A DNA stretch of 64,000 bases from Sclerodactyla briareus (Eukaryota > Echinodermata > Holothuroidea > Dendrochirotida > Sclerodactylidae). Under the pieces are notes generated by a model that worked only from the letters and a program-made list of their open reading frames with translations, did no database searches and was not told the DNA's origin. This document shows, in pieces, positions 55,001 through 57,009 of this stretch. The DNA is taken from the NCBI GenBank assembly GCA_026419785.1, contig JAODTK010005890.1:186001-250000 (forward strand), written 5' to 3'. The translations under genes were made by a program, and so were the position numbers. The number at the start of each line of letters is the position of its first letter. Within the stretch, counting starts at the first letter, position 1.

Positions 55001-56731
55001 TTACAATAAACAAATGTTATTTTAGTAACAGGAATTTATTTTTTATGAAAAAGACATTTGTTAATGGGTAAAGTTAATGCTTAAACCACGATGTGTGCGC
55101 TGCTGAAATTGACACTTACTACCAGCACCAGTGGTTTTTCACCAGTACTGTACTAGTACCTGTGCATATGGCCGTCGTACTGCAAGTACCGGTACTAACA
55201 CGTGAATACCGTATACCTGCGCAACCCACCCCCCTGTGGCGCAAATATCCCATGATACAATGGCCCCCCCCCAGCCACAAGTTCAACTTTGTTCAGTCCA
55301 TCGTCAATCGATGGTCCGCGCGGCAGCGACCCCACAGCTTTGGAGTGGGGAAGGCTGGGAGAAGGTGGGGTGGGTGAGTCAAATGTAGAACAAATGGAGG
55401 GTGGGTTTCCTTTTGGGAATAAATTCATCTAAGTGTTGAATCCTAAACCCGTCCACAGACGGCAGTGCTGCCATTGCTTACCACAAGCCCAGGATTGACT
55501 GAAGTCAAGTATGAACACCACCTGTACCGTCCTACCAGGGAGTACACATGGGTATTAGGGACCACTCGTGCTGGGGGGTGACGGGCTCGTCGTCATATGG
55601 GTCAGCTCTCACCACCGGTAGGATAGACGGACCTCTAACCTCTTCGTAGATTCCAGCTAGACAAGAGACGGTTGCAGATAGACTGTTGAGATATAGCTCT
55701 CTCAGTAAATAACATGGATTCAGTATAGAAGTTTATTGCTGTATAATTTTTCCCTACCTGCTATTTTTTTCTGCATTGTCAAGTGTGTAATGCACTCCCA
55801 GCACCCTGGACATGGTGAGTGAATTGTTGAGGTCCTTGTTTGATGGTATGGTGATACACCTGCGCCATGTCTTTTGGTCATTGGAGTTACGGAATGTGAG
55901 TCATCGTCAGCCAGTTTTTTCATGTTTCAGCAGGGTTTTGACATTGGTCTCCAAAGTGACTGTGGGTATGTCACTTTCATTAATTGTAAGTCCAAGATTA
56001 CTCAAGTGGTGGTCATTACTTCAGTGACCCACCAAAATGCGCATGACTCACTTTGTCTGGGGTAGCGGGAGTGCCTCCACAACAACAAATGCAAAAAAAC
56101 AGAAGGTAAGGCGAACACAGCATAAATTCCATCATGAACCTTATGTTGTTCGAAGAAAGAGCTCTTCTTAGTTCCAGGTAGTTAGGGTGCCTTATGCAAT
56201 TGACGGTAGAAAAAAGAGCTCATTATTCTAACGGTTTGTTCAGTATCGATGTATCCAAACAGAACCATGGAAATACCCAATACCAATATATTAAAAAAAT
56301 ATATATCAGAGGTTGCTACCCAGTCCCAGAAAGAAAATGTTCTCATTCTTTATTACCCGAAATGGGTTTGTGGCCCAAGCATAGATTATTTGAACAGCCT
56401 GCAACAGAATACAGTGCACAATCTAAACAGAAAGACTTTGAAAGAGAAGAATATGAAGACTATTCCATTGACCTAACTTAGAAGGGGTTGTTAATAAAAA
56501 TGTCAGTGGTAATAGAAAGGCACCAGTGCTGCATGTATCACCCCCCCCACCCCCAGCCCCCCCTGCCACCCTGTCTCTCCTTCACCCAGTTCACCACAAT
56601 CTCTTACCAAGCTATGCGGCTGTTTAACAGCTACGGCCTGATTGAGATGATTGAAGAACATGAGGCTCTGGTGTTACGGATATCCTGTACTCCTCCTTCA
56701 TCAACAGATACAACTCCTCCGCCTCAATCAT
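820..56731 (-). CDS. SZT2: SZT2, KICSTOR complex subunit, N-terminal half (spliced, multi-exon)
   Basis: This is the host gene of the window. SZT2 is a protein of about 3,400 residues in vertebrates; with KPTN, ITFG2 and C12orf66 it forms KICSTOR, which tethers GATOR1 to lysosomes and keeps mTORC1 off when amino acids are low. Twenty-two exons on the minus strand match, in order, the first half of the vertebrate protein, from the segment LLMKEEYRIS near the N-terminus to PLFVTLVCTI..PTCLG at the left. The VWA-like block (VVITDGVVG..., FGYIPHTEIMQFIAAATMG) and LQLVTECWVEPQCG are the clearest signatures. The gene continues off the left edge. Around two thirds of the exons contain frame slips or a stop, although their splice sites are good, which suggests consensus errors more than a dead gene. 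The family match is from memory of the human protein; the gene call is strong, single exon limits less so. Confidence 0.92.
1063..4587. other. long SZT2 intron, mostly unrecognised
   Basis: Contains a G/T-rich stretch at 2500-3350, a C run at 3746-3775 and scattered short open frames (146 codons on the minus strand at 2038-2478) that lack splice sites or family signature. Exons for the acidic region before the PLFVTL block should lie between here and 8 kb but were not resolved. Confidence 0.4.
4588..6790. mobile_element. satellite-bearing element, copy 1 (about 6 units)
   Basis: Starts GCCACAAGGCGTAGTGATTCC and ends TCTGACTCGTCAAGGAATCA, i.e. ends with short inverted similarity (GTGATTCC.TTGAC against GTCAAGGAATCA). 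Between them are about six units of ~310 bp, recognised by CATCATGGGGAA ... ACCAAGTATGAG at about 5062, 5377, 5686, 5990, 6322 and 6627, then a CA microsatellite at 6715-6737. No coding capacity. Units differ by many one-base deletions. Confidence 0.8.
6791..8065. other. SZT2 intron with CA microsatellite
   Basis: Has a CA-rich stretch at 6930-6967. A good acceptor (GTGTATATGCAG, minus strand, about 7707) is followed by open sequence to about 7610 with only a weak donor; this may be a missing SZT2 exon but has no family match. Confidence 0.35.
8066..8155 (-). CDS. SZT2: SZT2 exon (SFKQIPSN)
   Basis: Reads ILGRSFKQIPSNEDES and, one base shifted, LWFYSLEEEEHSQM; the vertebrate stretch is [20 protein letters not shown] followed by acidic residues. 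Acceptor ATAATTCACAG and donor AATG|GTAAGAG. One frame slip. The match is short. Confidence 0.55.
8156..11218. other. SZT2 intron, nothing recognised
   Basis: AT-rich unique-looking sequence with a G run at 8180-8191 and a T run at 10380. No repeat family or exon could be supported. Short open frames on both strands overlap each other and have no motif. Confidence 0.4.
11219..11339 (-). CDS. SZT2: probable SZT2 exon, charged linker
   Basis: The splice sites are good (TCTGTCTTTCCAG acceptor, CAG|GTATGCG donor). One frame is fully open and basic (RRRSYLRRDDIRKLTSPKRK); the phase-0 frame is acidic (HEEKVIPSER, then KEEEEAVDRN) with two stops. The vertebrate region after the IDIT...CGH block is an unconserved charged linker, so similarity cannot choose the frame. 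Confidence 0.45.
11718..12770 (-). CDS. SZT2: SZT2 large exon (LTADQSLKFSEFVLNRC ... DITSYIQAVCGH)
   Basis: One long exon in order: NLTADQSLKFSEFVLNRC (vertebrate PLTPVDQAAFLSEVLRRTC); IPHWTCFVRASGTETIFLVL (QWRCYARLVNPQHVFLTFL); a Lys/Glu-rich linker; NLPIFLYECSLTSL (CPVYIYSCSLEAL); and FVVAVFKSLQQGQDVDRKDV with YEIDITSYIQAVCGHF ([35 protein letters not shown]). Donor GTG|GTAAGTGG. The right limit is not fixed. At least three frame slips occur, and the three open pieces overlap out of frame. Confidence 0.85.
13308..13535 (-). CDS. SZT2: SZT2 exon (DDDIVRTLS ... FSLDILHLIPKCRQL)
   Basis: Starts MDDDIVRTLS, passes through AYEHRMAMCSSSDEES in another frame and ends FPFSLDILHLIPKCRQLEL. Vertebrate counterparts are [20 protein letters not shown] and IPFHFDLMGLLPQCQQLQM. 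All three frames are partly open because of at least two slips. Donor AAG|GTCAGT, acceptor CGATGAACAG. Confidence 0.7.
13920..14130. repeat. degraded fragment of the satellite-bearing family
   Basis: Contains CCCATGACTTGACCCTAAACC, AAGGGTTAATATACTCATCAT and GGGACATTCCTATAGG, recognisable as a worn single unit of the ~310-bp satellite. No terminal sequences are preserved. Confidence 0.5.
14336..14495 (-). CDS. SZT2: SZT2 exon (LQLVTECWVEPQCG)
   Basis: Undisrupted: TDPFEDIDMTGRLNGKLQLV TECWVEPQCGTIINSPAGRA FLDGQEYFNIPDL. The vertebrate protein has ELNLVTEVWVEPQYGRV in the same place, followed by YSEIPQAL. Acceptor TTATTTCAG, donor CTT|GTGAGTATC. One of the two most diagnostic exons. Confidence 0.9.
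14496..15259. other. SZT2 intron with mononucleotide runs
   Basis: Holds a C10-A13-T run at 14741-14768 and a C-rich stretch at 15205-15228. Otherwise AT-rich with nothing recognised. Confidence 0.4.
15260..15467 (-). CDS. SZT2: SZT2 exon (FDCLVQYVIFPPQ)
   Basis: The key stretch SGVDHSKEVFDCLVQYVIFP matches vertebrate [20 protein letters not shown]. The end SKMQDT lies in a second frame and joins the next exon (DPFEDIDM). Donor is ACAGA|GTAAGTTG. Upstream reading breaks twice and the acceptor is uncertain, so the right limit is approximate. Confidence 0.65.
15518..16435. repeat. tandem array with higher-order structure
   Basis: Built from the motif GAAACTAGTAGTTTCTAGATA TCAC and the phrase GGTAACTAGCTCCCTGAATAG. 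Motif-bearing blocks starting GACGGACACCGACAATGG occur at about 15520, 15758 and 16130, alternating with blocks starting CACATGGACACTGGCAAAGG near 15925 and 16297. The two block types together give a ~370-bp higher-order period. The core GAAACTAGTAGTTTC is a perfect palindrome and occurs about ten times. Confidence 0.85.
16438..16453. repeat. G run next to the array
   Basis: About fourteen Gs close the tandem array. Runs of this kind recur through the window and may be true or assembly artefacts. Confidence 0.7.
16653..16730 (-). CDS. SZT2: SZT2 exon (ARFHIAYSQSGIISFIAEL)
   Basis: Twenty-six open codons, VQATARFHIAYSQSGIISFI AELQLK, matching vertebrate [20 protein letters not shown] LELPI. 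Acceptor TAATTTTTAG and donor GAAG|GTGAGG. No disruption. Confidence 0.8.
16875..17335. repeat. 220-bp two-copy tandem duplication
   Basis: Two diverged copies share ACTAACTTTGGCAGAGGACTG, GCATGCTTACCA and AAACAGCTTGGGGGTAT, at about 16900-17100 and 17125-17335. Noncoding, in an SZT2 intron. Confidence 0.8.
17525..17959. mobile_element. TTAA-ended MITE-like element
   Basis: Begins TTAAAGGGAGGTCCACCCAG and ends CTGGACTTTCCCTTTAA, so the ends are inverted repeats of about 18 bases (TTAAAGGGA.GTCCA...CAGCC) with TTAA at both edges. About 435 bp, AT-rich, no coding frame. TTAA target use is typical of piggyBac and related families, hence probably a non-autonomous DNA element. Confidence 0.7.
18379..18585 (-). 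CDS. SZT2: SZT2 exon (GAASLQIIAQDILSVLT)
   Basis: Ends in LAVLPDHRMDLGAPGGAASL QIIAQDILSVLT, matching vertebrate RYLYHQRWLWSVPSG and PALPLSAIAQLLSILTEVR. Its start reads YER...PPDFSDLKLSSDG, comparable with RYEKLPLDYRAPF. Acceptor GCTTCACCCTCAG, donor CCAG|GTAAGTATT. An in-frame TGA precedes EGPDRKLKR and the frame shifts at least once in the 5' part. Confidence 0.7.
18835..19285 (-). mobile_element. tRNA-derived SINE, family A
   Basis: On the minus strand the head reads GGCCAGAGCGGTTCAGTG (A-box region, 19265-19283) and GGGTTCGAATTCC (B box, 19219-19231), followed by a ~300-bp body and the 3' phrase GCTCATCCACAATCAATAAAG. The RNA polymerase III promoter boxes define it as tRNA-derived. Related copies lie at 25536, 30510 and 33140. 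Confidence 0.8.
19355..19512 (-). repeat. 93-bp duplication of SZT2 exon end and donor
   Basis: ATACTCAC..TCAAGGATAACTTCC and ...GTATC(A/C)...CAGCTGTA.C.CAGGGCT occur at 19358 and again at 19451. The right copy is the real exon end; the left is an intronic duplicate carrying a second GTGAGTAT donor. Confidence 0.75.
19459..19640 (-). CDS. SZT2: SZT2 exon (SLRVIHSKDPTRITKG) with duplicated 3' end
   Basis: Reads LVNELE, then LAGLLSLRVIHSKDPTRITK and GRKMSLKGRTLTYPQEAL with at least two frame slips, matching vertebrate [20 protein letters not shown] and KEPTPKVKRKG. Acceptor TCCACAAG and donor GTGAGTAT. The last ~50 bases of the exon plus the donor recur 93 bases downstream at about 19366-19412. 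A second frame (GWLMSWKEKASW...) is also open but has no family match. Confidence 0.65.
19860..19972 (-). CDS. SZT2: SZT2 exon (KGLTVVLRLEFLG)
   Basis: Reads NSPSNFILTSPIVCKGLTVV then LRLEFLG and, after one slip, LNTLPSGIR. The vertebrate stretch is PTSFYMVQIISKAPCMVLRL followed by GFPIGTPAP. Acceptor TCTTTCTCCTTTTCAG is excellent and the donor is ATAAG|GTATGA. Confidence 0.75.
19990..20168. repeat. local tandem repeat, left part of an interrupted array
   Basis: Phrases AGGAAATATGGTG, ACAAATCTGGTAAAA and CACACCTCACACTT repeat at intervals near 80-100 bp. The same array resumes at 23313 right of the satellite-bearing element, so the element sits inside it. Confidence 0.7.
20172..23305. mobile_element. 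satellite-bearing element, copy 2 (about 10 units)
   Basis: Starts GGAAGCCAAACGGCTTAAGTG and ends GTCAAGGAATCAATAAAA. Inside are about ten ~310-bp units (CATCATGGGGAA-type markers at about 20430, 20640, 20930, 21240, 21540, 21860, 22175, 22477, 22795 and 23116), then a CA tract at 23205-23262. Noncoding. The many one-base deletions between units shift all short frames, and the frames here are shadows. Confidence 0.85.
23306..23590. repeat. local tandem repeat, right part of the interrupted array
   Basis: Continues GGAAATATGGTGAACCATATT, CAAATCTGGTAAAATCC and CACACTT-type units after the element. CTCACCCCACCAAAAGTGAT at 23468-23487 looks like an uninterrupted version of the insertion site. 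Confidence 0.65.
23783..23950 (-). CDS. SZT2: SZT2 exon (PLPKHLHHA)
   Basis: An open exon reading PLPKHLHHATAGGRFLVTSS, VRLAQKKELNALLERGGGSA and SFIILGKHSYINITYE. It corresponds to vertebrate [20 protein letters not shown] and SFVLVEGYSYVKLL. Acceptor TTGTTCCCTTGCAG and donor TATGA|GTAAGTAT are strong. Confidence 0.85.
24185..24515. repeat. two-copy tandem duplication of about 205 bp
   Basis: The phrases AACAGCAACATAAA, CTATCTGCCTTGGT and TTTTTTGCATGG recur at about 24200-24285 and 24400-24480. Noncoding. Confidence 0.7.
24640..25045. other. intron segment with G and C runs
   Basis: G runs at 24684-24694 and 24715-24724 and a C run at 25005-25039. Frames crossing them (poly-Gly or poly-Pro) are artefacts of the runs. 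Confidence 0.5.
25536..25828 (+). mobile_element. SINE family A, second copy
   Basis: Shares the 3' block GAGAAGG.GAATTATCG.CA.TGCTCATC and the phrase GGCCAGGGTTCTTGAT with the copy at 33140. The head retains AGCAGAGTGGTATCACC as an A-box remnant; no good B box remains. Confidence 0.6.
26795..26938 (-). CDS. SZT2: SZT2 exon (ASFYMPPNSDHPVL)
   Basis: Forty-eight uninterrupted codons, including NGNPAYYQVPEGTSKGNASF and YMPPNSDHPVLAQQPQK, matching vertebrate [21 protein letters not shown]. Acceptor GACACAG; the donor GTAGTAG after AAAAA is weak, so the left limit is uncertain. An exon for the YWKPVLSMDANSWQRWLH block between here and 23.95 kb was not located. Confidence 0.75.
26939..28601. other. 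SZT2 intron, one minor dispersed repeat
   Basis: The stretch 27565-27665 (AATTTCTCTGC ... CCACATAGGAACAT.TTATTGAAATGG) is similar to 44315-44405. The 140-codon minus frame at 27117-27539 has no recognisable motif. Confidence 0.4.
28602..28732 (-). CDS. SZT2: SZT2 exon (VVMEGTYEFIHDI)
   Basis: Reads HSLEVVMEGTYEFIHDINCP and, after a single-base slip in a C run, QQEEAKSILKKRVIKNFWQM. Vertebrate SZT2 has VEVTMEGGYDILHDVSC and THVIRRFWNTL. Donor is AGGAG|GTAACA; the acceptor ACGGAGAG is unremarkable. Alignment to the family is very clear. Confidence 0.85.
28875..29585. mobile_element. satellite-bearing element, copy 3 (short, about 2 units)
   Basis: Starts GAGCCAAAAAGGCTCAGTGAC and ends near GCATAGATTTCTCGACTTTTG TCAAGAAATTAA, with two worn units between. 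The ends match copies 1, 2 and 5. Confidence 0.7.
29586..30333. other. SZT2 intron with short direct repeats and possible SINE remnant
   Basis: CACAATACCTAATTCACACCCTGAT recurs in pieces at 29867-29930. The stretch 29930-30140 resembles family A SINE body sequence on the minus strand, but no clear promoter boxes remain. Confidence 0.35.
30334..30428 (-). CDS. SZT2: SZT2 exon (GIDVRMALPF ... KAPWPPPNS)
   Basis: Reads RAGIDVRMALPFTHSGQMNI and, after a frame slip, PKAPWPPPNSR. The vertebrate line is [20 protein letters not shown] followed by AVAPWPLEPE. Acceptor AATTTTATAG and donor CAG|GTATGTT are good. One disruption. Confidence 0.65.
30510..30985 (-). mobile_element. SINE family A, third copy
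   Basis: GTGGATGAGCACCAATGTAACTC, GGAAGGTAAAGTTCAACATGA CTG and GACCAAGACCTCACCCATCAC match the copy at 18835 in the same orientation. An A run at 30893 interrupts it. Confidence 0.7.
31052..31130 (-). CDS. SZT2: SZT2 exon ([13 protein letters not shown])
   Basis: Reads [20 protein letters not shown] then MWFQNK, uninterrupted, against vertebrate [20 protein letters not shown]. The donor is AAATAA|GTAATG; the acceptor (GCACTCCAG) has a weak pyrimidine tract, so the right end is approximate. The exon that should carry the RRKKHTEK region between this one and 37.9 kb was not found. Confidence 0.75.
31705..32165. mobile_element. satellite-bearing element, copy 4 (single unit)
   Basis: Starts GAAAGCCAAAAGGCTTAGTGA TTCC and ends GCATAGATTACTTGGGATCCC GTCCAAGGATAAAC, with one worn unit and a CATA/CA microsatellite at 32046-32103. 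Confidence 0.75.
33040..34035 (+). mobile_element. non-LTR retrotransposon 3' end, interrupted by a SINE
   Basis: 33060-33200 encodes the tail of a LINE reverse-transcriptase protein (VWNIFHTKPVTLGSWEW-like, the WDPHTKKNIKTLE segment). 33760-34030 is the matching 3' UTR, homologous to 36890-37170. The SINE at 33210-33665 lies between them. Confidence 0.65.
33140..33665 (+). mobile_element. SINE family A, fourth copy, with AAATC tail
   Basis: Carries the B box GGGTTCGAATTCC at 33241-33253, the family A body, the 3' block GCGAGTTATCGCCATTGCTCA TCC and a tail of AAATC repeats (33641-33658). The best preserved 3' end of the family in the window. Confidence 0.8.
34240..37175 (+). mobile_element. 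non-LTR retrotransposon (LINE, CR1/L2/Jockey-like), broken
   Basis: In order: apurinic-type endonuclease (NCQSVRAKGELLQTLFDSED, DILIGTESWLNPN, LYRPPYSSASY, LCGDFNRPDING), reverse transcriptase (VVAPLFKNGEPSDPNNYRPV in pieces, TH.QHGFRQRHFCE, the VPQG and FADD regions near 36140-36230) and C-terminal tail (VGKAYKILNLIHRHLYD, then the WDP.TKNIKTLE block near 36640). The 3' UTR follows to about 37170. Reading frames are broken at many places, so it is inactive. It lies in the 37.9-31.1 kb SZT2 intron, same family as its left neighbour. Confidence 0.85.
37862..37909 (-). repeat. 24-bp direct duplication over an SZT2 splice donor
   Basis: GGCCTTACCTTTRAGAGGATTAAA occurs twice in tandem (about 37855-37878 and 37879-37902). 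Each copy carries CTTTAATCCTCTYAAAG|GTAAGG in gene orientation, giving two usable donors 24 bases apart. Confidence 0.9.
37886..37975 (-). CDS. SZT2: SZT2 exon (NVYQAALLYS) with duplicated donor
   Basis: Reads SEDPTQDMNVYQAALLYS and then, in another frame, SFQKDFNPLK; the vertebrate protein has GNLGLTVYHRAFLLYSF and ALNPEYY. The acceptor is TTATTTTACAG. The donor AAAG|GTAAGG lies in a 24-base direct duplication, so an identical donor sits 24 bases downstream at 37862. Use of the second one would add eight codons (GKAFNPLK in the NPLK frame). Confidence 0.75.
37976..38639. other. SZT2 intron, unrecognised, possibly old LINE body
   Basis: C- and T-rich sequence left of the LINE tail. It could be the worn upstream part of the element at 38640-39125, but no protein motif could be read. 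Confidence 0.3.
38640..39125 (+). mobile_element. LINE 3' end with TTATTATTA tail
   Basis: Encodes the WNSLP tail typical of CR1/L2-type LINEs in pieces (S.PMPIQSIKSLESFKTAVQD near 38850). Then comes the 3' UTR phrase TGCATTGATAACCATAGTTGG TG shared with 33960 and 37110, and GAGTGCCTAGAGACGGC...AGGCGCATAAAT followed by ATTATTATTATT. Confidence 0.75.
39126..40002. other. SZT2 intron, nothing recognised
   Basis: AT-rich; a short ATTATTATT stretch at 39720. No exon or repeat supported. Confidence 0.4.
40003..40228 (-). CDS. SZT2: SZT2 exon, VWA-like core (VVITDGVVG)
   Basis: The clearest SZT2 exon. It reads GIVVITDGVVGVREDPILNN and ALAQLRDSTIAC, then after a two-base shift FIQVGHGFLPHSPFGYIPHT and EIMQFIAAATMGSFLDQCPDL. 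The vertebrate counterparts are GIIVITDGVTSVPD and [27 protein letters not shown]. Acceptor TTTTCATCTCGCAG, donor TTG|GTGAGTC. The slip falls in a pyrimidine run after IAC. Confidence 0.9.
40285..40319. repeat. T run followed by G run
   Basis: About T12 followed by G10 and a G-rich tail, in the intron right of the ITDG exon. Confidence 0.7.
40450..41330. repeat. degenerate ~145-bp satellite, about six units
   Basis: TTCATGAAGCCAGATTCAGGC recurs at about 40472, 40613, 40768, 40857, 41001, 41152 and 41293; units also share CATACCAGCACTAGTATGACA GG and a CA tract. Spacing is near 145 bp with some irregularity. Confidence 0.8.
41331..41700. other. SZT2 intron, possible small exon
   Basis: A strong minus-strand acceptor (CCTTTCTCCTTCCTAG, near 41417) is followed by an open stretch SLNKTSYTEDTEIDSGAQSG. 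It could be the weakly conserved linker before the ITDG exon, but no donor is convincing. Confidence 0.3.
41700..42045 (-). mobile_element. tRNA-derived SINE, family B, copy 1
   Basis: On the minus strand the head is TGGTTGGCACAGTCGGTAGAG (A box, about 42014-42034) and GGGTTCGATCCCC (B box, about 41971-41984). The body ends TGGCAGGCTGATC...TGGGCCTTGAA. Distinct from family A. Confidence 0.8.
42165..42274 (-). CDS. SZT2: SZT2 exon (VLGARLALLMSAES...)
   Basis: An undisrupted exon reading VLGARLALLMSAESIDDVLQ and DLRIKMLETLRTMLLPK. It fits the helical vertebrate stretch [20 protein letters not shown]. Acceptor is TTTTGTTTCCAG and donor AAG|GTAAGTG. The intron to the preceding exon is about 10.1 kb and holds the second SINE cluster and the GC-rich island. 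Confidence 0.7.
42275..42895. other. SZT2 intron, nothing recognised
   Basis: AT-rich with an A run at 42621. The 93-codon plus frame at 42575-42856 has no recognisable feature. Confidence 0.35.
42930..43075 (-). mobile_element. SINE family B, fragment
   Basis: CAAAATTTTTAGGTATGATCC AACCGACCTCCCC is the worn counterpart of the B-box side of the neighbouring copies. Body absent. Confidence 0.5.
43165..43465 (-). mobile_element. SINE family B, copy 2
   Basis: Shares ATTCAAGGCCC, AATCCCTCCC, GAATAAGGC.ATGC, GGCCAACTTGC and GGTATGACCC with the copy at 41700, same orientation. The B box is eroded. Confidence 0.75.
43470..44790. other. SZT2 intron, one minor dispersed repeat
   Basis: 44315-44405 is similar to 27565-27665. 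Nothing else recognised. Confidence 0.4.
44795..45150. other. open region on several frames, unidentified
   Basis: Three frames are open at once: minus 45057-44794 (87 codons), plus 44868-45149 (93 codons) and a plus frame reading AVIDVEMPALSRKCSRAKTN FSFDFVGKLYAAHMVSEIAH. Composition looks coding-like. It may be a worn transposon gene or chance; I cannot name it. Confidence 0.3.
45437..45785. repeat. left inverted-repeat block of the GC-rich island
   Basis: Two overlapping partial copies: 45437-45535 (TTGCACTTTGGCACCCACCCC ... ACAGTAGTCCG ... CATCGTCCTTCTTA) and 45737-45785 (AATCTATTTCACTTACTCAAC ... ATTGCACTTGACCACC). Together they are the reverse complement of 51650-51775. Confidence 0.85.
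46520..47360. repeat. degenerate GC-rich subrepeats
   Basis: Variants of GGCTCGGGAGGGC...GATC...CAGGAGGGC.GAAGAAG recur irregularly at about 60-90 bp (for example 46736 and 46822). Confidence 0.6.
47465..48060. repeat. three ~195-bp tandem units
   Basis: GAGCACGGCTA.CTCGGGG.. AGCCGG, GGGCCG, CTCAGCG.A..GG.GGGCGA, GCGAACGT..TTCGGGGAAAGC and GGGTCCACG.AGTAGACGGCAG recur at starts near 47472, 47667 and 47859. Confidence 0.85.
49660..50150. repeat. ~73-bp GC-rich hairpin units, about seven
   Basis: Consensus phrases GAGGTGTAACGACACCCCGTT CGGACC, CGGCTGGGCCGGCCCGACC and TCTCCTGTCGGGACC.CCGGG CCGTCC, with AGGTGTAA-type markers at 49680, 49757, 49829, 49898, 49974 and 50114. CCCGAC...GTCGGG and GGCCGG...CCGGCC make each unit self-complementary. 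Confidence 0.85.
50460..51090. repeat. AT-rich ~140-bp tandem units
   Basis: CACTTCCGACATGAAATGTGA TA.GTCATAATACGAGTGTAT TGCAGTATAAGA and CATCAGCCGATACGAACG recur at about 50535, 50690, 50775, 50890 and 51020, some units shortened. Confidence 0.8.
51650..51775. repeat. right inverted-repeat block of the GC-rich island
   Basis: Reverse complement of the two left pieces: AAGAAGGACGATGGGGTTG, CGGACTACTGTAAAAAAGTTG CAGATG, GGTGGGCAAAGTGCAA and GTTGAGTAAGTGAATAGATT. About 80-85 percent identical by eye. Confidence 0.85.
51776..52401. other. SZT2 intron, nothing recognised
   Basis: Ordinary AT-rich sequence with no exon, repeat family or motif that I can support. Confidence 0.4.
52402..52480 (-). 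CDS. SZT2: SZT2 exon (NFMNSFICLCNTLRG)
   Basis: Reads VFQLGKVNFMNSFICLCNTL followed by RGHHTT, the only open frame of three. It fits the vertebrate helix GEILFDEAFHALSRCLRGLL by spacing of F, F, L and LRG. Acceptor AATTTCTCCTCTGATGCAG is strong and the donor is GTGAGTG. The match is short, so moderate certainty. Confidence 0.6.
52481..55481. other. SZT2 intron, C run, nothing else recognised
   Basis: C run at 52643-52670. Several 60-100-codon frames (for example minus 54587-54910) lack splice sites or similarity. A palindromic CRE-like or promoter signature was not seen. Confidence 0.4.
55482..55682 (-). CDS. SZT2: SZT2 exon (DPYDDEPVTPQ ... VVFILDFSQS)
   Basis: The exon reads LSATVSCLAGIYEEVRG, then ADPYDDEPVTPQHEWSLIPM and, after one frame slip, a segment ending VVFILDFSQS. 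It corresponds to the vertebrate block [36 protein letters not shown], the beta strand that opens the VWA-like domain. Acceptor is ATATCTCAACAG and donor is GTG|GTAAGC. One disruption lies before VVFILD. Confidence 0.7.
56565..56624 (-). CDS. SZT2: possible SZT2 continuation (NSRIAW segment)
   Basis: The minus strand reads NSRIAW, a stop codon, then EIVVNWVKERQGG. In vertebrates YRIS is followed directly by RNVRLAWFLSHLHQ, so this looks like the continuation of the preceding exon. It is separated from YRIS by 53 to 58 bases that begin GTAACA and end TTAAACAG. That gap is either a very short intron, an insertion or an assembly error. The stop sits where vertebrates have F or Y. Confidence 0.4.
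56678..56731 (-). CDS. SZT2: SZT2 exon with N-terminal LLMKEEYRIS segment
   Basis: Eighteen open codons read MIEAEELYLLMKEEYRIS, matching the vertebrate stretch EEAGQVFLLMKKDYRIS close to the SZT2 start. A pyrimidine-rich acceptor (TTTTTCTCCACAG) ends exactly before the ATG and GTAACA follows the last codon. The ATG may be internal, so true exon 1 probably lies further right. The plus strand is also open here for 110 codons, but that reading matches nothing I know. Confidence 0.75.
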
Positions 56732-57009
56732 CTGTGGAGAAAAATATGAAAAACGAAAATAATGAAGAAAAGAAAAGGGTCGCTCCATACCATGGTTCAA
56801 GTACTACAGTAGCTTTTTGAGTATTGAGGATGGCAAATATCTGTGATGATCTATTTTATACATTGTTGTATCAAATATTTCCTTCGATTTGCTAGTGGGG
56901 CTCAGCGTATCGTCTCATATGGGGTCTAAAGGTGAAATGTGAACACCCCATGGTACCGGCACTAGTCCATGATAATAATGAGTATGATGGTAGAACCCTC
57001 AGTTGTTTT

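Noticed and set aside
55812-56065. Plus-strand exon (MVSELLRSLFDGMVIHLRHV followed by GTGAGTC)
   Set aside because: One donor-like site but no acceptor or similarity; lies in an SZT2 intron.
56488-56820. Plus-strand 110-codon frame (YQAMRLFNSYGLIEM...)
   Set aside because: It overlaps the minus-strand SZT2 N-terminal exon, which has a family match and splice sites; the plus reading has neither.
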